Notes: generated by a model not told the origin, from the letters alone. Positions 37,735 to 48,257 are shown, counted from the stretch's first letter. The stretch: DNA of 64,000 bases from Bradyrhizobium sp. 1(2017) (GCF_011602485.2 NZ_CP050022.2:1-64000), one strand, 5' to 3'. Numbers and translations are program-made.

Positions 37735-38415
37735 GTGCCCGTCGACCTCATCATCTTCGATTGCGACGGCGTGCTCGTTGACAGCGAGGTGATCTCCTGT
37801 CGTGCGCATGCCGATGTGCTGACGCGGCACGGCTATCCGATCACGTCGGAGCAGGTGCTGGTGCGCTTTCTTGGTGTATCCGAGAAAGACGCGCGGCGGA
37901 TGGTCGAGCAGGAAATCGGCCGCAGCCTCCCGGATGACCTCGAGCAGCAGGTCAATGCGGCGACGCTGCAATTCTACGCGAGCGATCTGCAGCCGATCAC
38001 GCATGTGGCCGCAGCAATCGCCGCGATCGATCTGCCCAAATGCGTGGCCTCGAGCGGCACACCGGACAAGATCCATCACGGCCTGACATGCGCCGGGCTC
38101 TACGACCTGCTCGCCCCGAACATCTTTTCCGCAAGCCAGGTCGCACGCGGCAAACCGGCGCCCGACCTATTCCTGTTTGCCGCCGCGCAGATGAAGGTCG
38201 CGCCGGAACGATGCCTGGTGATCGAGGACAGCGTCCCCGGCGTGACGGGCGCGCACGCCGCCGGGATGACCGTGCTGGGCTTTCATGGCGGCGGCCACTG
38301 CCCGCCGGGTCACGCCGAAAGGCTGCGGGCCGCGGGAGCCAATCTGACGTTCGACGATATGCGGCAACTGCCGGAGCTGGTCCGGCGAAGCGAGGCAGCC
38401 GCCCTGGCGGGCTGA
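37735..38415 (+). CDS. HAD superfamily phosphatase (beta-phosphoglucomutase-like)
   Basis: 226 residues. GTG 37735 is the only start that keeps the catalytic loop: FDCDGVLVDSE at residues 8-18 with the nucleophile Asp9 and Asp11. The family motifs follow: ASSGTP (motif II Ser/Thr), KPAPDLFLFAAAQMKV (motif III Lys) and VIEDSVPGVTGAHAAGM (motif IV Asp). A helical cap lies between motifs I and II, so subclass I. Substrate is unknown; phosphoglycolate or sugar phosphates are typical. There is no good ribosome binding site because the inverted repeat ends 3 nt upstream. It occupies the place between fur and miaB where other rhizobia, as I recall, have plsC. Confidence 0.88.
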   Translation: MPVDLIIFDCDGVLVDSEVISCRAHADVLTRHGYPITSEQVLVRFLGVSEKDARRMVEQEIGRSLPDDLEQQVNAATLQFYASDLQPITHVAAAIAAIDLPKCVASSGTPDKIHHGLTCAGLYDLLAPNIFSASQVARGKPAPDLFLFAAAQMKVAPERCLVIEDSVPGVTGAHAAGMTVLGFHGGGHCPPGHAERLRAAGANLTFDDMRQLPELVRRSEAAALAG

Positions 38416-38430
38416 TTCTCGCCCTCTTGC

Positions 38431-38526
38431 CATCATTCCGGGGCACGCGCGACGCGCGAGAACCCGGAATTTCACGCCAAAACCTCTGGATTCCGGGTTC
38501 GCGCTGACGCGCGCCCCGGAATGACG
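38431..38526. repeat. Head-to-head palindrome pair (ATTCCGGGGC type)
   Basis: Left arm from 38431 (CATCATTCCGGGGCACGCGC ... AACCCGGAAT) and inverted right arm 38484-38526 (CTCTGGATTCCGGGTTCGCG ... CCCCGGAATGACGG). The GTCAT (left copy decayed to ATCAT) and ATCCAG feet match the other palindromes; the stem is a third subtype. It lies between the HAD gene and miaB. Confidence 0.85.
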
Positions 38527-38607
38527 GCCAAAAGTGCCCCCTTCGCTGGATTTTCGCCTCTCCAGCCTATATTTGAGGGCCGTCCTCCACCTCCATTTTC
38601 GGGTTCC

Positions 38608-40002
<1,395 letters not shown>

Positions 40003-40006
40003 ACCC

Positions 40007-41062
40007 TTGCCAAAAAGCGCATCGGATTCGTCTTCGTTCGCTCCCAGCCGCAAATTTGACCGCGACATGCAAGTTCCGCCCGAGACCCAGGTCGTCATCG
40101 ACTTCGACGACAACCGTGCCGCTTCCGCGCTGGTCGGCCCCTACGGCCAGCATCTCGCGCAGATCGAGCGGCGGCTCGGCGTGGTCGTGGACTCCAAGGG
40201 CAATCACATCACCATCGGCGGCACGCGCGACGGCTGCGACGCCGCACGCCGCGTGCTGGAGATGCTCTACGCGCAGGCCGTGAAGGGACAGGATCTCGAC
40301 CAGGGCGAGGTCGAGGGCGCGATCCGCGCCGTGATCGCGCAGGGCTCGCTGTTCGAGTTCGACGCCAAATCGGCCAAATCGACCTTCGACAGCATCAATT
40401 TGCGCAAGCGCCCGGTGCGCGCGCGCACGGCCGCGCAGGATTCCTACATCCGCGCGCTGAAACGCCATGAGCTGGTGTTCGGCATCGGCCCCGCCGGCAC
40501 CGGCAAGACCTGGCTCGCAGTCGCGCATGCCGCGCAGCTGTTCGAGCGCAAGGAGGTCGACAAGATCATCCTGTCGCGTCCGGCGGTGGAGGCCGGCGAG
40601 CGGCTCGGCTTCCTGCCCGGCGATCTCCGCGAGAAGGTCGATCCCTATCTGCGTCCGATCTACGACGCGCTCTACGATCTCATGGACGCGCGGATCGTCG
40701 AGCGCGCGCTCCAGACCGGCGAGATCGAGATCGCGCCCCTCGCCTTCATGCGCGGCCGCACGCTCACCAACGCCGCCATCATCCTGGACGAGGCGCAGAA
40801 CACCACGTCGATGCAGATGAAGATGTTCCTGACCCGTCTCGGCGAGAACAGCCGCATGATCGTGACAGGAGATCCCTCGCAGATCGACCTGCCGAACGGT
40901 CAGACCTCGGGTCTGGCGGAAGCGACCCGCCTCCTGGGCGGCGTCGAGGGAATTGCCCAAGTTCATTTCAAAGCCGAGGACGTGATCCGCCACGAGCTCG
41001 TGGCGCGGATCGTCGCCGCCTACGAAGGTTCGCCGCAGCGGCCGGCCGCCGATAAATCCTGA
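40007..41062 (+). CDS. phoH: PhoH family ATPase (PhoH-like, YbeZ)
   Basis: PhoH-type P-loop protein, usually linked with YbeY in rRNA maturation. The Walker A is GPAGTGKTWLA, followed by SRPAVEAGERLGFLPGDLREKVDPYLRPIYDAL and Walker B IILDEAQNTT. The N-terminus includes a KH-like region (VGPYGQHLAQIERRLGV). The likely start is TTG 40007 (LPKSASDSSS), 4 nt after the miaB stop, with GGAG upstream; ATG 39962 (overlapping miaB by 41 nt) and ATG 40067 are alternatives. About 351 residues. Part of miaB-phoH-ybeY-corC-lnt. Confidence 0.93.
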   Translation: MPKSASDSSSFAPSRKFDRDMQVPPETQVVIDFDDNRAASALVGPYGQHLAQIERRLGVVVDSKGNHITIGGTRDGCDAARRVLEMLYAQAVKGQDLDQGEVEGAIRAVIAQGSLFEFDAKSAKSTFDSINLRKRPVRARTAAQDSYIRALKRHELVFGIGPAGTGKTWLAVAHAAQLFERKEVDKIILSRPAVEAGERLGFLPGDLREKVDPYLRPIYDALYDLMDARIVERALQTGEIEIAPLAFMRGRTLTNAAIILDEAQNTTSMQMKMFLTRLGENSRMIVTGDPSQIDLPNGQTSGLAEATRLLGGVEGIAQVHFKAEDVIRHELVARIVAAYEGSPQRPAADKS

Positions 41063-41122
41063 CGGGACAACAACCGGACCCTACGGGCGCGGATACGGCG
41101 CCCTTCGTTCCGAACAAACAAG

Positions 41123-41632
41123 ATGTCACATTCGAACTTTCCCATGACCGAGGTCCTCGTCGTCGCCGATTGCTGGCAGAGCGAGCCCGATTCCGAAGCC
41201 GTGATCCAGCGCGCGGTTGCGGCCGCCGCCGAGAATGTCGACGAAGACGTTGCCGAGGCAGAAGTGGCCGTGATGCTGACCGATGATGCCGGCATCCGCA
41301 CCCTCAACAGCAACTGGCGCGGCATCGACAAGCCGACCAACGTGCTGTCGTTTCCCGCGCTGCAGCCTGAAGGCGAGTGGAAGGAAGGCGATGCGCCGCG
41401 CATGCTCGGTGACATCGCGATCGCCTACGAGACCATGCGGCGCGAGGCGGACGAGGAACACAAGCCGTTCGAGCATCATCTGAGCCATCTCGCCGTGCAC
41501 GGCTTCCTGCATCTGATCGGTTACGACCACGAGAACGACGCCGACGCCGAGGAGATGGAAGCGCTGGAGACCGAGATCCTGGCGCATCTCGGCATCCCCG
41601 ATCCCTATGCAGACCGCCCGGGGACGAACTGA
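41123..41632 (+). CDS. ybeY: Endoribonuclease YbeY
   Basis: 169-residue zinc-dependent RNase of the UPF0054 family, needed for 16S rRNA 3' maturation and ribosome quality control. The metal site H-x3-H-x5-H is in HLAVHGFLHLIGYDH, and NSNWRGIDKPTNVLSFP is the other family hallmark. It ends one base before the corC start codon (TGA, then ATG after 1 nt). Confidence 0.96.
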   Translation: MSHSNFPMTEVLVVADCWQSEPDSEAVIQRAVAAAAENVDEDVAEAEVAVMLTDDAGIRTLNSNWRGIDKPTNVLSFPALQPEGEWKEGDAPRMLGDIAIAYETMRREADEEHKPFEHHLSHLAVHGFLHLIGYDHENDADAEEMEALETEILAHLGIPDPYADRPGTN

Positions 41633-41633
41633 G

Positions 41634-42752
41634 ATGCCGGATTCCGACCCAATCCAGGACAACCCGCGCAACACGCGCAATCTGCCCGCCGTCGTGGCCC
41701 AGGGTGAGGTGATGCGCCCGACCGCGGAAGGCTGGCTGCTGCGCGCCATCCGCACGCTGTTCGGCTGGAAGGCGGGATCGGTGCGCGACGACCTCCAGGT
41801 CGTGCTCGACGCGTCGACGCCCGACGACACCGGCTTCTCCGCGGTCGAGCGCACCATGCTGCGCAACATCCTCGGCCTGCACGAGCGCCGCATCGCCGAC
41901 GTCATGGTCCATCGCGCCGACATCGTCGCAGTGAAGCGCGACATCCCGCTGGGCGAACTGATGGACCGCTTCGAGAGCGCCGGCCATTCGCGGCTGGTCG
42001 TCTACAACGAAACGCTCGACGATCCCGTCGGCATCGTCCACATTCGCGACCTGCTCGCCTTCATGACCGCGCGCGCGCGCGTGTCGGATGCCGCCAAGAC
42101 CAAGCGCAAGAAGCCGCTGCCGGCCGGGCTCGATCTGCGCGCCGTCGATCTCGCGCTGCCGCTCGAGGACGCGCGCATCATCCGCAAGCTGCTTTACGTG
42201 CCACCGTCGATGCGGGCGATCGACCTGCTCGCCCAGATGCAGGCCACGCGCATCCACCTTGCACTGGTGGTCGACGAATATGGCGGCAGCGACGGGCTGG
42301 TCTCGCTCGAGGACATCGTCGAGCAGATCGTCGGCGAGATCGACGACGAGCACGACAGCGACGAGCCGCCCTCGATCGTGCGCCTGCCCGACAACGCCTT
42401 CATCGCCGACGCCCGCGCCAGCCTCGACGACGTCCGTTCGGTGATCGGCGAGGATTTCGTCACCGGCGAGGCCGGCGAGGAGGTAGAGACGCTGGGCGGC
42501 TATCTCGTCAGCTTCGTCGGACGCCTGCCGGTCCGCGGCGAGTTGATCTCGGGCCCCGGCACGTACGAGGTCGAGGTGCTCGATGCCGACCCGCGCCGCG
42601 TCAAGCGGCTACGTATCTCGACGCGGAAGGAACGACCCGCGCCGCGCACCCAGCGCGAGAGCCGGCGACGCGAAGCTACGCCGGAGAGCGGTCAGCCGCA
42701 GGCCAGTGACACGCCCACCCCGCCGCCGAGCGACGGGACCGGCCCGCAGTGA
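41634..42752 (+). CDS. corC: CorC/HlyC-type CBS-domain protein
   Basis: 372 residues from ATG 41634. Two CBS domains span about 75-225 (EERTMLRNILGLHERRIADVMVHRADIVAVKRD-type start and the RIHLALVVDEYGGSDGLVSLEDIVEQIVGEIDDE segment), followed by a CorC_HlyC transporter-associated domain. There is no membrane domain. In E. coli CorC affects cobalt/magnesium efflux with CorA. The C-terminal 40 residues are rich in Arg, Pro and Glu and look disordered. The stop overlaps the lnt GTG (GTGA). Confidence 0.93.
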   Translation: MPDSDPIQDNPRNTRNLPAVVAQGEVMRPTAEGWLLRAIRTLFGWKAGSVRDDLQVVLDASTPDDTGFSAVERTMLRNILGLHERRIADVMVHRADIVAVKRDIPLGELMDRFESAGHSRLVVYNETLDDPVGIVHIRDLLAFMTARARVSDAAKTKRKKPLPAGLDLRAVDLALPLEDARIIRKLLYVPPSMRAIDLLAQMQATRIHLALVVDEYGGSDGLVSLEDIVEQIVGEIDDEHDSDEPPSIVRLPDNAFIADARASLDDVRSVIGEDFVTGEAGEEVETLGGYLVSFVGRLPVRGELISGPGTYEVEVLDADPRRVKRLRISTRKERPAPRTQRESRRREATPESGQPQASDTPTPPPSDGTGPQ

Positions 42753-44362
42753 GCGCACTCCAGCGACTTCGGCAGATCGCGCTTGCCATCATCCTCACCT
42801 GGGGCTGGAAGCGCGCCGTCATCGCCATGGCGGCCGGGGCGCTGTCGGTGCTGGCGCTGGCGCCGTTCAACCTCTTCCCGGTGCTGTTCGTCACCTTCCC
42901 TGTGCTGGTCTGGCTGATCGACGGTACCGGCGCCGGACGCTATGGCGGCGTTCCTGCCGCGGCCCTGACCGGCTACTGGTTCGGGCTCGGATATTTCGTG
43001 CCAGGCCTGTATTGGATCGGCTACGCCTTCTTCGTCGATGCCGACGTGTTCGCCTGGCTGACGCCGTTTGCCGTACTCGGGCTGCCGGCCTATCTTTCCA
43101 TCTTCACCGCGATCGGCTTTGCACTCGCACGCCTGCTCTGGACCAAGAACGCCACGCGCGTGCTGGCGCTCGCGGCTAGCCTCACCATCAGCGAATGGCT
43201 GCGCGGCCATGTGCTGACCGGCTTTCCCTGGAATGCGTTCGGCTACGCGCTGTCCGAGCCGCTGCCGCTGGCGCAGACGGCATCGTTGATCGGCCTGTGG
43301 GGCATGACGTTCCTGACGGTCGCGATCTTCGCAAGCCCCGCGACGCTGATCGACCGCGCGCCCGATCGCCGCCTGCAATGGCGCGCGCCCGCCGCGGCGA
43401 TTGCGCTGCTGATCGTCATGGGCGTGTTCGGCGCGATCCGCCTGTCGCTGCATCCGACCACGATGGTATCAGGCGCCAAGCTGCGCCTGATGCAGCCGAA
43501 CCTCCAGCAGGACGTGAAATTCAACTACGCCGCCAAGGCGGAGGTGATGAAGAAATATCTGGCGCTGTCCGATCGCGCCTCGGGTCCGCAATCGACCGGC
43601 GTGCGCGATGCCACCATCCTGATCTGGCCGGAATCCGCCTTTCCGTTCTTCCTCACCCGCGAAGCCGACGCGATGGCTCAGATCGCCGACCTTCTGCCGA
43701 AGGGCACGGTTCTGATCACGGGGTCGGTCCGCGCGCCTGACCTGCCGCGGGGCACGCCGATCACGCGCGCCTATAATTCGATCTATGTGATCGATCACGA
43801 CGGCAGCGTGGTCGCTGTGTATGACAAGCTGCATTTGGTGCCGTTCGGAGAATTTCTTCCCTACCAGGGGTTGATGGAGAAGCTCGGTTTCGAGCAACTG
43901 ACGCGCATGCGCGGCGGCTTCATTGCTGGCACCGTGCGGCATGCGCTGCCGGTCGCCAGTGCACCGCCCGCGCTGCCGCTGATCTGTTACGAAGCCATCT
44001 TTCCGGGTGAACTGGCTGGACGCAACGAGCGTCCGGGCTGGATCGTAAACCTCACCAATGACGGCTGGTTCGGCATCTCGACCGGCCCCTATCAGCATCT
44101 GGAGCAGTCGCGGATGCGTGCGATCGAGCTCGGCTTGCCGCTGGTGCGCTCCGCCAATACCGGCATCTCCGCAGTGATCGATCCGATGGGCCGCACCATC
44201 GCCAGCCTCGGTCTCGGAATCGAAGGCATTTTGGATGCAAGTCTGCCGGCCGCGATCCCGCCGACTGTCTATGCGCGCGTCGGTGATGTCCCGGCACTCA
44301 TGCTCGTCGCACTCGCCGTGATTGTGGCCGTCCGCCGGCGTGTCGCCAAGCGGCGCCCCTGA
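42749..44362 (+). CDS. lnt: Apolipoprotein N-acyltransferase
   Basis: Lnt adds the third acyl chain to lipoproteins at the periplasmic face of the inner membrane. 537 residues with about six N-terminal membrane helices, a periplasmic nitrilase domain and a C-terminal helix (VPALMLVALAVIVAV). The catalytic triad is present: Glu in IWPESAFPF, Lys in VYDKLHLVPFGEFLPY, Cys in ICYEAIFPGE. The start is GTG 42749, overlapping the corC stop by 4 nt. A large hairpin follows the gene at 44398-44458. Confidence 0.95.
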   Translation: MSALQRLRQIALAIILTWGWKRAVIAMAAGALSVLALAPFNLFPVLFVTFPVLVWLIDGTGAGRYGGVPAAALTGYWFGLGYFVPGLYWIGYAFFVDADVFAWLTPFAVLGLPAYLSIFTAIGFALARLLWTKNATRVLALAASLTISEWLRGHVLTGFPWNAFGYALSEPLPLAQTASLIGLWGMTFLTVAIFASPATLIDRAPDRRLQWRAPAAAIALLIVMGVFGAIRLSLHPTTMVSGAKLRLMQPNLQQDVKFNYAAKAEVMKKYLALSDRASGPQSTGVRDATILIWPESAFPFFLTREADAMAQIADLLPKGTVLITGSVRAPDLPRGTPITRAYNSIYVIDHDGSVVAVYDKLHLVPFGEFLPYQGLMEKLGFEQLTRMRGGFIAGTVRHALPVASAPPALPLICYEAIFPGELAGRNERPGWIVNLTNDGWFGISTGPYQHLEQSRMRAIELGLPLVRSANTGISAVIDPMGRTIASLGLGIEGILDASLPAAIPPTVYARVGDVPALMLVALAVIVAVRRRVAKRRP

Positions 44363-44397
44363 TCGCGCCGTGGCTGGAATCCTTTGACAACCGTAGT

Positions 44398-44458
44398 CCC
44401 ACTGTTGACAGACTGCAGGCGGGCTCCCCATTCTGCGCCCGCTGCAAAAGACAGTGGG
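44398..44458 (+). promoter_or_regulatory. Two-tier hairpin between lnt and the XRE gene
   Basis: Outer stem CCCACTGT (44398-44405) with ACAGTGGG (44451-44458), inner stem GCAGGCGGGC (44415-44424) with GCCCGCTGC (44437-44445, one bulge). No T-run follows, so it is not a classical terminator; TTGACA-like sequences are embedded at 44384 and 44405. It could be an lnt transcript end, a leader of the XRE gene or an operator. Confidence 0.5.
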
Positions 44459-44571
44459 CATTGCTAAATTTCTCCGCAATGTTTCCCAATAAGAGGGTTT
44501 GATTTGACGATGCTGGCACCCGAGGCATTCTCCAGGATTGCGCCGAAGGTGATGTTTGGAGGGCTGAGGAA

Positions 44572-44985
44572 ATGTCGAAAGCGCCCAACCCTGTTGACAA
44601 ATATGTCGGCAGTCGCGTGCGTATGCGCCGCATCATGTTGGGCATGAGCCAGGAAAAGCTCGGTGAAGCTTTGGGCCTGACTTTCCAGCAAATCCAGAAA
44701 TACGAGAAGGGCACCAACCGGGTCGGTGCGAGCCGCATCCAGCAGATTGCCGAAATTCTCCAGGTACCCGTGTCGTTTCTGTTCGAGGGCGGACCGAGCG
44801 GTGTGCCGGGTCCGGATGGCTTCAGCGAAGGCGCCTCGCCCTCTTACGTCTCGGATTTCCTTGCGACATCAGAGGGACTCGCCTTGACCAAGGCGTTCAC
44901 CCGAATCACCGATTCCAAGATGCGCCGCTCCATCGTCGATCTCGTCGAGCAGATCGCCGCCCGCGAAGGCCCTGACAAGCGCTGA
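44572..44985 (+). CDS. XRE-family HTH regulator (PraR-like)
   Basis: 137 residues. A Cro/C1-type HTH covers about 10-68: VGSRVRMRRIMLGMSQEKLGEALGLTFQQIQKYEKGTNRVGASRIQQIAEIL. A short linker and a C-terminal helical region (LATSEGLALTKAFTRITDSKMRRSIVDLVEQIA) follow. The sequence and the place next to lnt fit the conserved alphaproteobacterial group that includes PraR of Azorhizobium and Rhizobium, a repressor connected with biofilm and host-interaction genes. That assignment is by recollection of the family, not an alignment. Confidence 0.9.
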   Translation: MSKAPNPVDKYVGSRVRMRRIMLGMSQEKLGEALGLTFQQIQKYEKGTNRVGASRIQQIAEILQVPVSFLFEGGPSGVPGPDGFSEGASPSYVSDFLATSEGLALTKAFTRITDSKMRRSIVDLVEQIAAREGPDKR

Positions 44986-45102
44986 CGCGCCCACCTCGAT
45001 GGCGATTTGAGACTGCGCTAAATCTGGCCTATGTCGTCATTTGCGGCCGTGCCTCGATGCGCGCCGCGTCCGATGATGCGATTCAAGGGCATAGATGCGT
45101 TC

Positions 45103-46230
45103 ATGGCCAGCTCCAATTGGTTCGATACCCAAACCATTCTCGACGGCATCCGCAGATGGGTCGAGATCGAGACGCCGACGGAAGCGCCTGAGCAGGTCAA
45201 CAAGCTGATCTCGCTGGTCGCGGAGCAATGCCGCGATCTCCCCGTCGCACTCGAGCGCGTCGCCGGCGTCGATGGCTGCGGCGATCACCTGCTGGCGCGT
45301 TCGACATGGGGCCAGGACAAGCCGGGCATCCTGGTGCTGAGCCACCTCGATACCGTCCATCCCATGGGCTTCATCGCGCGCCTGCCGTTCAAGGTCGAGG
45401 GCGACAGCGCGTTCGGTCCCGGCATCTACGACATGAAGGGCGGCGCCTATATCGCTCATCATGCCTTTCGCGCGCTCTGCGCGAGCGGCGATCGGTCGCC
45501 GCTCGGCATCACCCACATGTTCACGTCCGACGAGGAGATCGGCAGCCCGACCTCGCGCGCGCTGATCGAGCAGGAAGGGCGCAAGGCCAAATACGTGCTG
45601 GTGACGGAGCCGGCGCGCGACGGCGGCAGGATCGTGACGGCCCGCAAGGGCGTCGGGCGCTTCAAGGTCTTCATCAAGGGCGTGCCCGCACATGCCGGCT
45701 CCCGGCCGCAAGACGGCCGCAGCGCCGTTCGCGAGCTCGCCAACGTGATTTTGGCGCTGGAAGCAATGAACGACCTGACACGCGGGGTCACCGTCAATGT
45801 CGGCGTGGCGCGCGGCGGCACGCGCCCCAACGTGACGCCGGAAGAGGCCTATGCCGAAGTCGACCTGCGCGTCGTAAGCCTCGAGGATGCCGACGAGTTC
45901 GTCGGCAAGATCCTCTCGCTCACATCGAAGACCGACGGCGTCACCGTCAAGGTCACGGGCGGGCTCAATCGGCCGCCTTACGAGAAGGGCAATGCAGGCG
46001 CCTCGCTCTACGAGCATGCGAAGGCGCTGGCCACCGAGATCGGCTTCGAGCTGATCGACACCCACACCGGCGGCGGCTCGGACGGCAATTTCACCGCCGC
46101 GCACACCGCGACGCTCGACGGGCTCGGCGTCGACGGCAAGGGCGCACACACCCATTATGAGCAGCTCTACGTCTCGTCGCTCGCGCCGCGCGCGCGCCTG
46201 CTCCATCGCCTGTACCAGGCGCTGCGATGA
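45103..46230 (+). CDS. M20 family metallopeptidase (glutamate carboxypeptidase-like)
   Basis: About 375 residues. ATG 45103 (MASSNWFDTQTILDGIRRWVEIETPT) matches the usual M20 start; ATG 45031, 45073 and 45076 are upstream alternatives. Zinc ligands and catalytic residues are visible: HLDTVHP, GPGIYDMKGG (Asp), SDEEIGS (Glu pair), VTEPARDGG (Glu) and the C-terminal GAHTHYEQLYV His. This is the carboxypeptidase G2/ArgE/DapE-type fold; carboxypeptidase G2-like substrate preference is likely but unproven. The stop overlaps the trmB start (ATGA). In rhizobial gene order, as I recall, metK stands here. Confidence 0.9.
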   Translation: MASSNWFDTQTILDGIRRWVEIETPTEAPEQVNKLISLVAEQCRDLPVALERVAGVDGCGDHLLARSTWGQDKPGILVLSHLDTVHPMGFIARLPFKVEGDSAFGPGIYDMKGGAYIAHHAFRALCASGDRSPLGITHMFTSDEEIGSPTSRALIEQEGRKAKYVLVTEPARDGGRIVTARKGVGRFKVFIKGVPAHAGSRPQDGRSAVRELANVILALEAMNDLTRGVTVNVGVARGGTRPNVTPEEAYAEVDLRVVSLEDADEFVGKILSLTSKTDGVTVKVTGGLNRPPYEKGNAGASLYEHAKALATEIGFELIDTHTGGGSDGNFTAAHTATLDGLGVDGKGAHTHYEQLYVSSLAPRARLLHRLYQALR

Positions 46231-46937
46231 GCGAGCGCAAGTCAGACCCCGAGCGCGATGACAGCGAGCGCGCCTTCTTCGGGCGGCGCAAGGGTCACAA
46301 GCTCAGGCAGCACCAGGCGGGGCTGATCGAGCAGTTGCTGCCGCATCTTGCGCTGGACATCGACGGCGAGGCGCCGGCGGATGCAAGCGAGATCTTCGAC
46401 CCCGCGGCGAGCGAGGTACGGCTCGAGATCGGGTTCGGAGGCGGCGAGCATCTCGCAGCCGAGGCGCAAAATTTCGCCACGACCGGCTTCATCGGCTGCG
46501 AGCCCTATGTCAACGGCATGGCAAAGATCCTCGCGCAGATCGAGGCGGCCAATATCGGCAACATCCGCCTGTTCGCGGGCGATGCCGCCGAGCTGCTGGC
46601 CTGGCTGCCGAAGGCCTCGCTGTCGCGGATCGACCTGATCCATCCCGATCCCTGGCCGAAGCGGCGGCATTGGAAACGGCGCTTCGTGCAGGACAGGACC
46701 ATTGCCGCAATGGCGCGCGTGCTCAAGCCTGGGGGCGAATTCCGCTTCGTCTGTGACATCGACGATTACTGCGCCTGGACGCTGTCGCATCTTGCGCGCT
46801 CTTCGGACTTCAGATGGCTCGCAGAGCGCGCCGACGATTTCCGGCAGCCCTGGGCGGGCTACACCATGACGCGCTACGGCCGGAAGGCCGCCCGCGAGGG
46901 ACGCAAGGCGGCCTACTTGCGATTCAGGCGGGTGTAG
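46227..46937 (+). CDS. trmB: tRNA (guanine-N7)-methyltransferase
   Basis: Class I SAM-dependent methyltransferase that makes m7G46 in tRNA. 236 residues. SAM binding is in LEIGFGGGEHLAAEA, and the diagnostic catalytic motif is DLIHPDPWPKRRHWKRRFVQ. A basic N-terminus (SERKSDPERDDSERAFFGRRKGHKLR) is typical of alphaproteobacterial TrmB. It overlaps the M20 gene by 4 nt and converges on the DUF2336 gene. Confidence 0.95.
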   Translation: MSERKSDPERDDSERAFFGRRKGHKLRQHQAGLIEQLLPHLALDIDGEAPADASEIFDPAASEVRLEIGFGGGEHLAAEAQNFATTGFIGCEPYVNGMAKILAQIEAANIGNIRLFAGDAAELLAWLPKASLSRIDLIHPDPWPKRRHWKRRFVQDRTIAAMARVLKPGGEFRFVCDIDDYCAWTLSHLARSSDFRWLAERADDFRQPWAGYTMTRYGRKAAREGRKAAYLRFRRV

Positions 46938-46959
46938 TCGTCATTCCGCGGCGACGATC

Positions 46960-48042
46960 TCAAATGGTCTGCCGGTTGCGCCAGAACGTCACGACGCGTT
47001 CGGCGGTCGCGGGCATCAGCCGCGTGAAGTTCGCGCGCGCGGCTTCGATGTCGGCATCGGCCGGCGTGCGGTGCGAGCCATACCAGAGCAGGATCAGCGC
47101 GCGCACCGTGGGCCAGCCGAGATTGAGCGCGCGACCCAGGATCAGAATCGGATCGTAGCGATCGCCGGAAATCAGGCGATCGAGGATCGAGAGGCGGACG
47201 CCGGCCATCGCCGAGAGCGAGGCGATCGATTCCTCGTATTTGTGCGCCTTGGCGAAACCGAGCAGCGCGCTTTCGCCGAGATGACCTTCCCGATGCAAAC
47301 CCAGCACCGTGCACTGTGCGCCCGAGAAATCGCGGCGCGGCCCCGGCGGCAGAGAGGCCTCCTCTATGGCGGCCATGGCGCGCTTGATCTCGACCTGGCG
47401 CGCGGGATTGACCACGCTGGAAAGGCGGCGGCGGATGACGTCGAGCGTGCCGTTGAGAAGCTCCTTCAGGTGATCGCCCGAGAGATCGTTGCGCTGGCCG
47501 ATCTTGAGCGTCAGCACGCCGTCCTGCGCGGCGCGCTTGACCAATTCGGAGTAGCTGCCGGGCGAGAACACCGCACCGGCATTGCCTGCGGCGCGACGCA
47601 CCACGTCGCGGTCACCGCGCTCGACCAGCACGTCGGTGACGATGGCTGACAGCGCCGGGCGCTCCGTCATCGCCAGCAAATGCTCCTGACCCTTCAGCCG
47701 CGCGATCTCGACCAAGGCGACCTCGTCGAGCACGGGCGAGCGGCGCAGCACGGGCCCGGCCACCATGATCTCGTTTTCGCGCGCGAGCTGGTTCACCAGA
47801 TGCGGCGGCGCGTTGTTCAGGCGCGAGAAGCGCTCGGCGAGATCGACGCGCGAGGCGAGCTCGGCATGCGGGACGAGATCGATCAGGAGATTGTCGAAGA
47901 GATCGATGAGCTCGGGGCGGAGTTTGTCGGCGTCCTGGAAGAACAGCTGGGAAATGGCGCGCGCGATCTCGCCACGACGCCTGGGGTCGCCGCGCTTGAC
48001 GATATCGTCCAGTCCAGGAATGAGCGACGTGGCAACGGTCAT
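46960..48042 (-). CDS. DUF2336 domain protein
   Basis: 360 residues from ATG 48042. The N-terminal two thirds show the helical, HEAT-like DUF2336 pattern (ISQLFFQDADKLRPELIDLFDNLLIDLVPHAELASRVDLAERF, RENEIMVAGPVLRRSPVLDEVALVEIARLKGQEHLLAM, AISERxALSxIVTDVLVERGDRDVV-type repeats). DUF2336 proteins are common in alphaproteobacteria with no established biochemical function. It is on the opposite strand to, and divergent from, the rimP operon, so it shares that intergenic region. Confidence 0.88.
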   Translation of the reverse strand: MTVATSLIPGLDDIVKRGDPRRRGEIARAISQLFFQDADKLRPELIDLFDNLLIDLVPHAELASRVDLAERFSRLNNAPPHLVNQLARENEIMVAGPVLRRSPVLDEVALVEIARLKGQEHLLAMTERPALSAIVTDVLVERGDRDVVRRAAGNAGAVFSPGSYSELVKRAAQDGVLTLKIGQRNDLSGDHLKELLNGTLDVIRRRLSSVVNPARQVEIKRAMAAIEEASLPPGPRRDFSGAQCTVLGLHREGHLGESALLGFAKAHKYEESIASLSAMAGVRLSILDRLISGDRYDPILILGRALNLGWPTVRALILLWYGSHRTPADADIEAARANFTRLMPATAERVVTFWRNRQTI

Positions 48043-48191
48043 GAAACGCAACTCGAAATCTGGCACGCCGTGGGCGCGCCGTAGCTCAAGCCGCCCCACA
48101 ATCAGGGAATCTAGGCCTGCTTGATGAAGGAAGCGTTGCGCGGCGGGCCGTCCGAAGGGCGCAAAAAGCCGCCTCGGCCCTGCAATGGGCC

Positions 48192-48220
48192 TTGTCCGGG
48201 AGGGGGGAAAGGGCTATATC
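48192..48220 (+). promoter_or_regulatory. Candidate sigma-70 promoter of the rimP-nusA-infB operon
   Basis: TTGTCC (48192-48197), a 17-nt spacer and TATATC (48215-48220) form a fair housekeeping promoter. A start near 48227 would give a leader of about 180 nt containing an intrinsic terminator. The spacer is G-rich. Confidence 0.5.
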
Positions 48221-48257
48221 AGCGCCAATTCATCTTCTCATACGATCCGCGTAGTGA

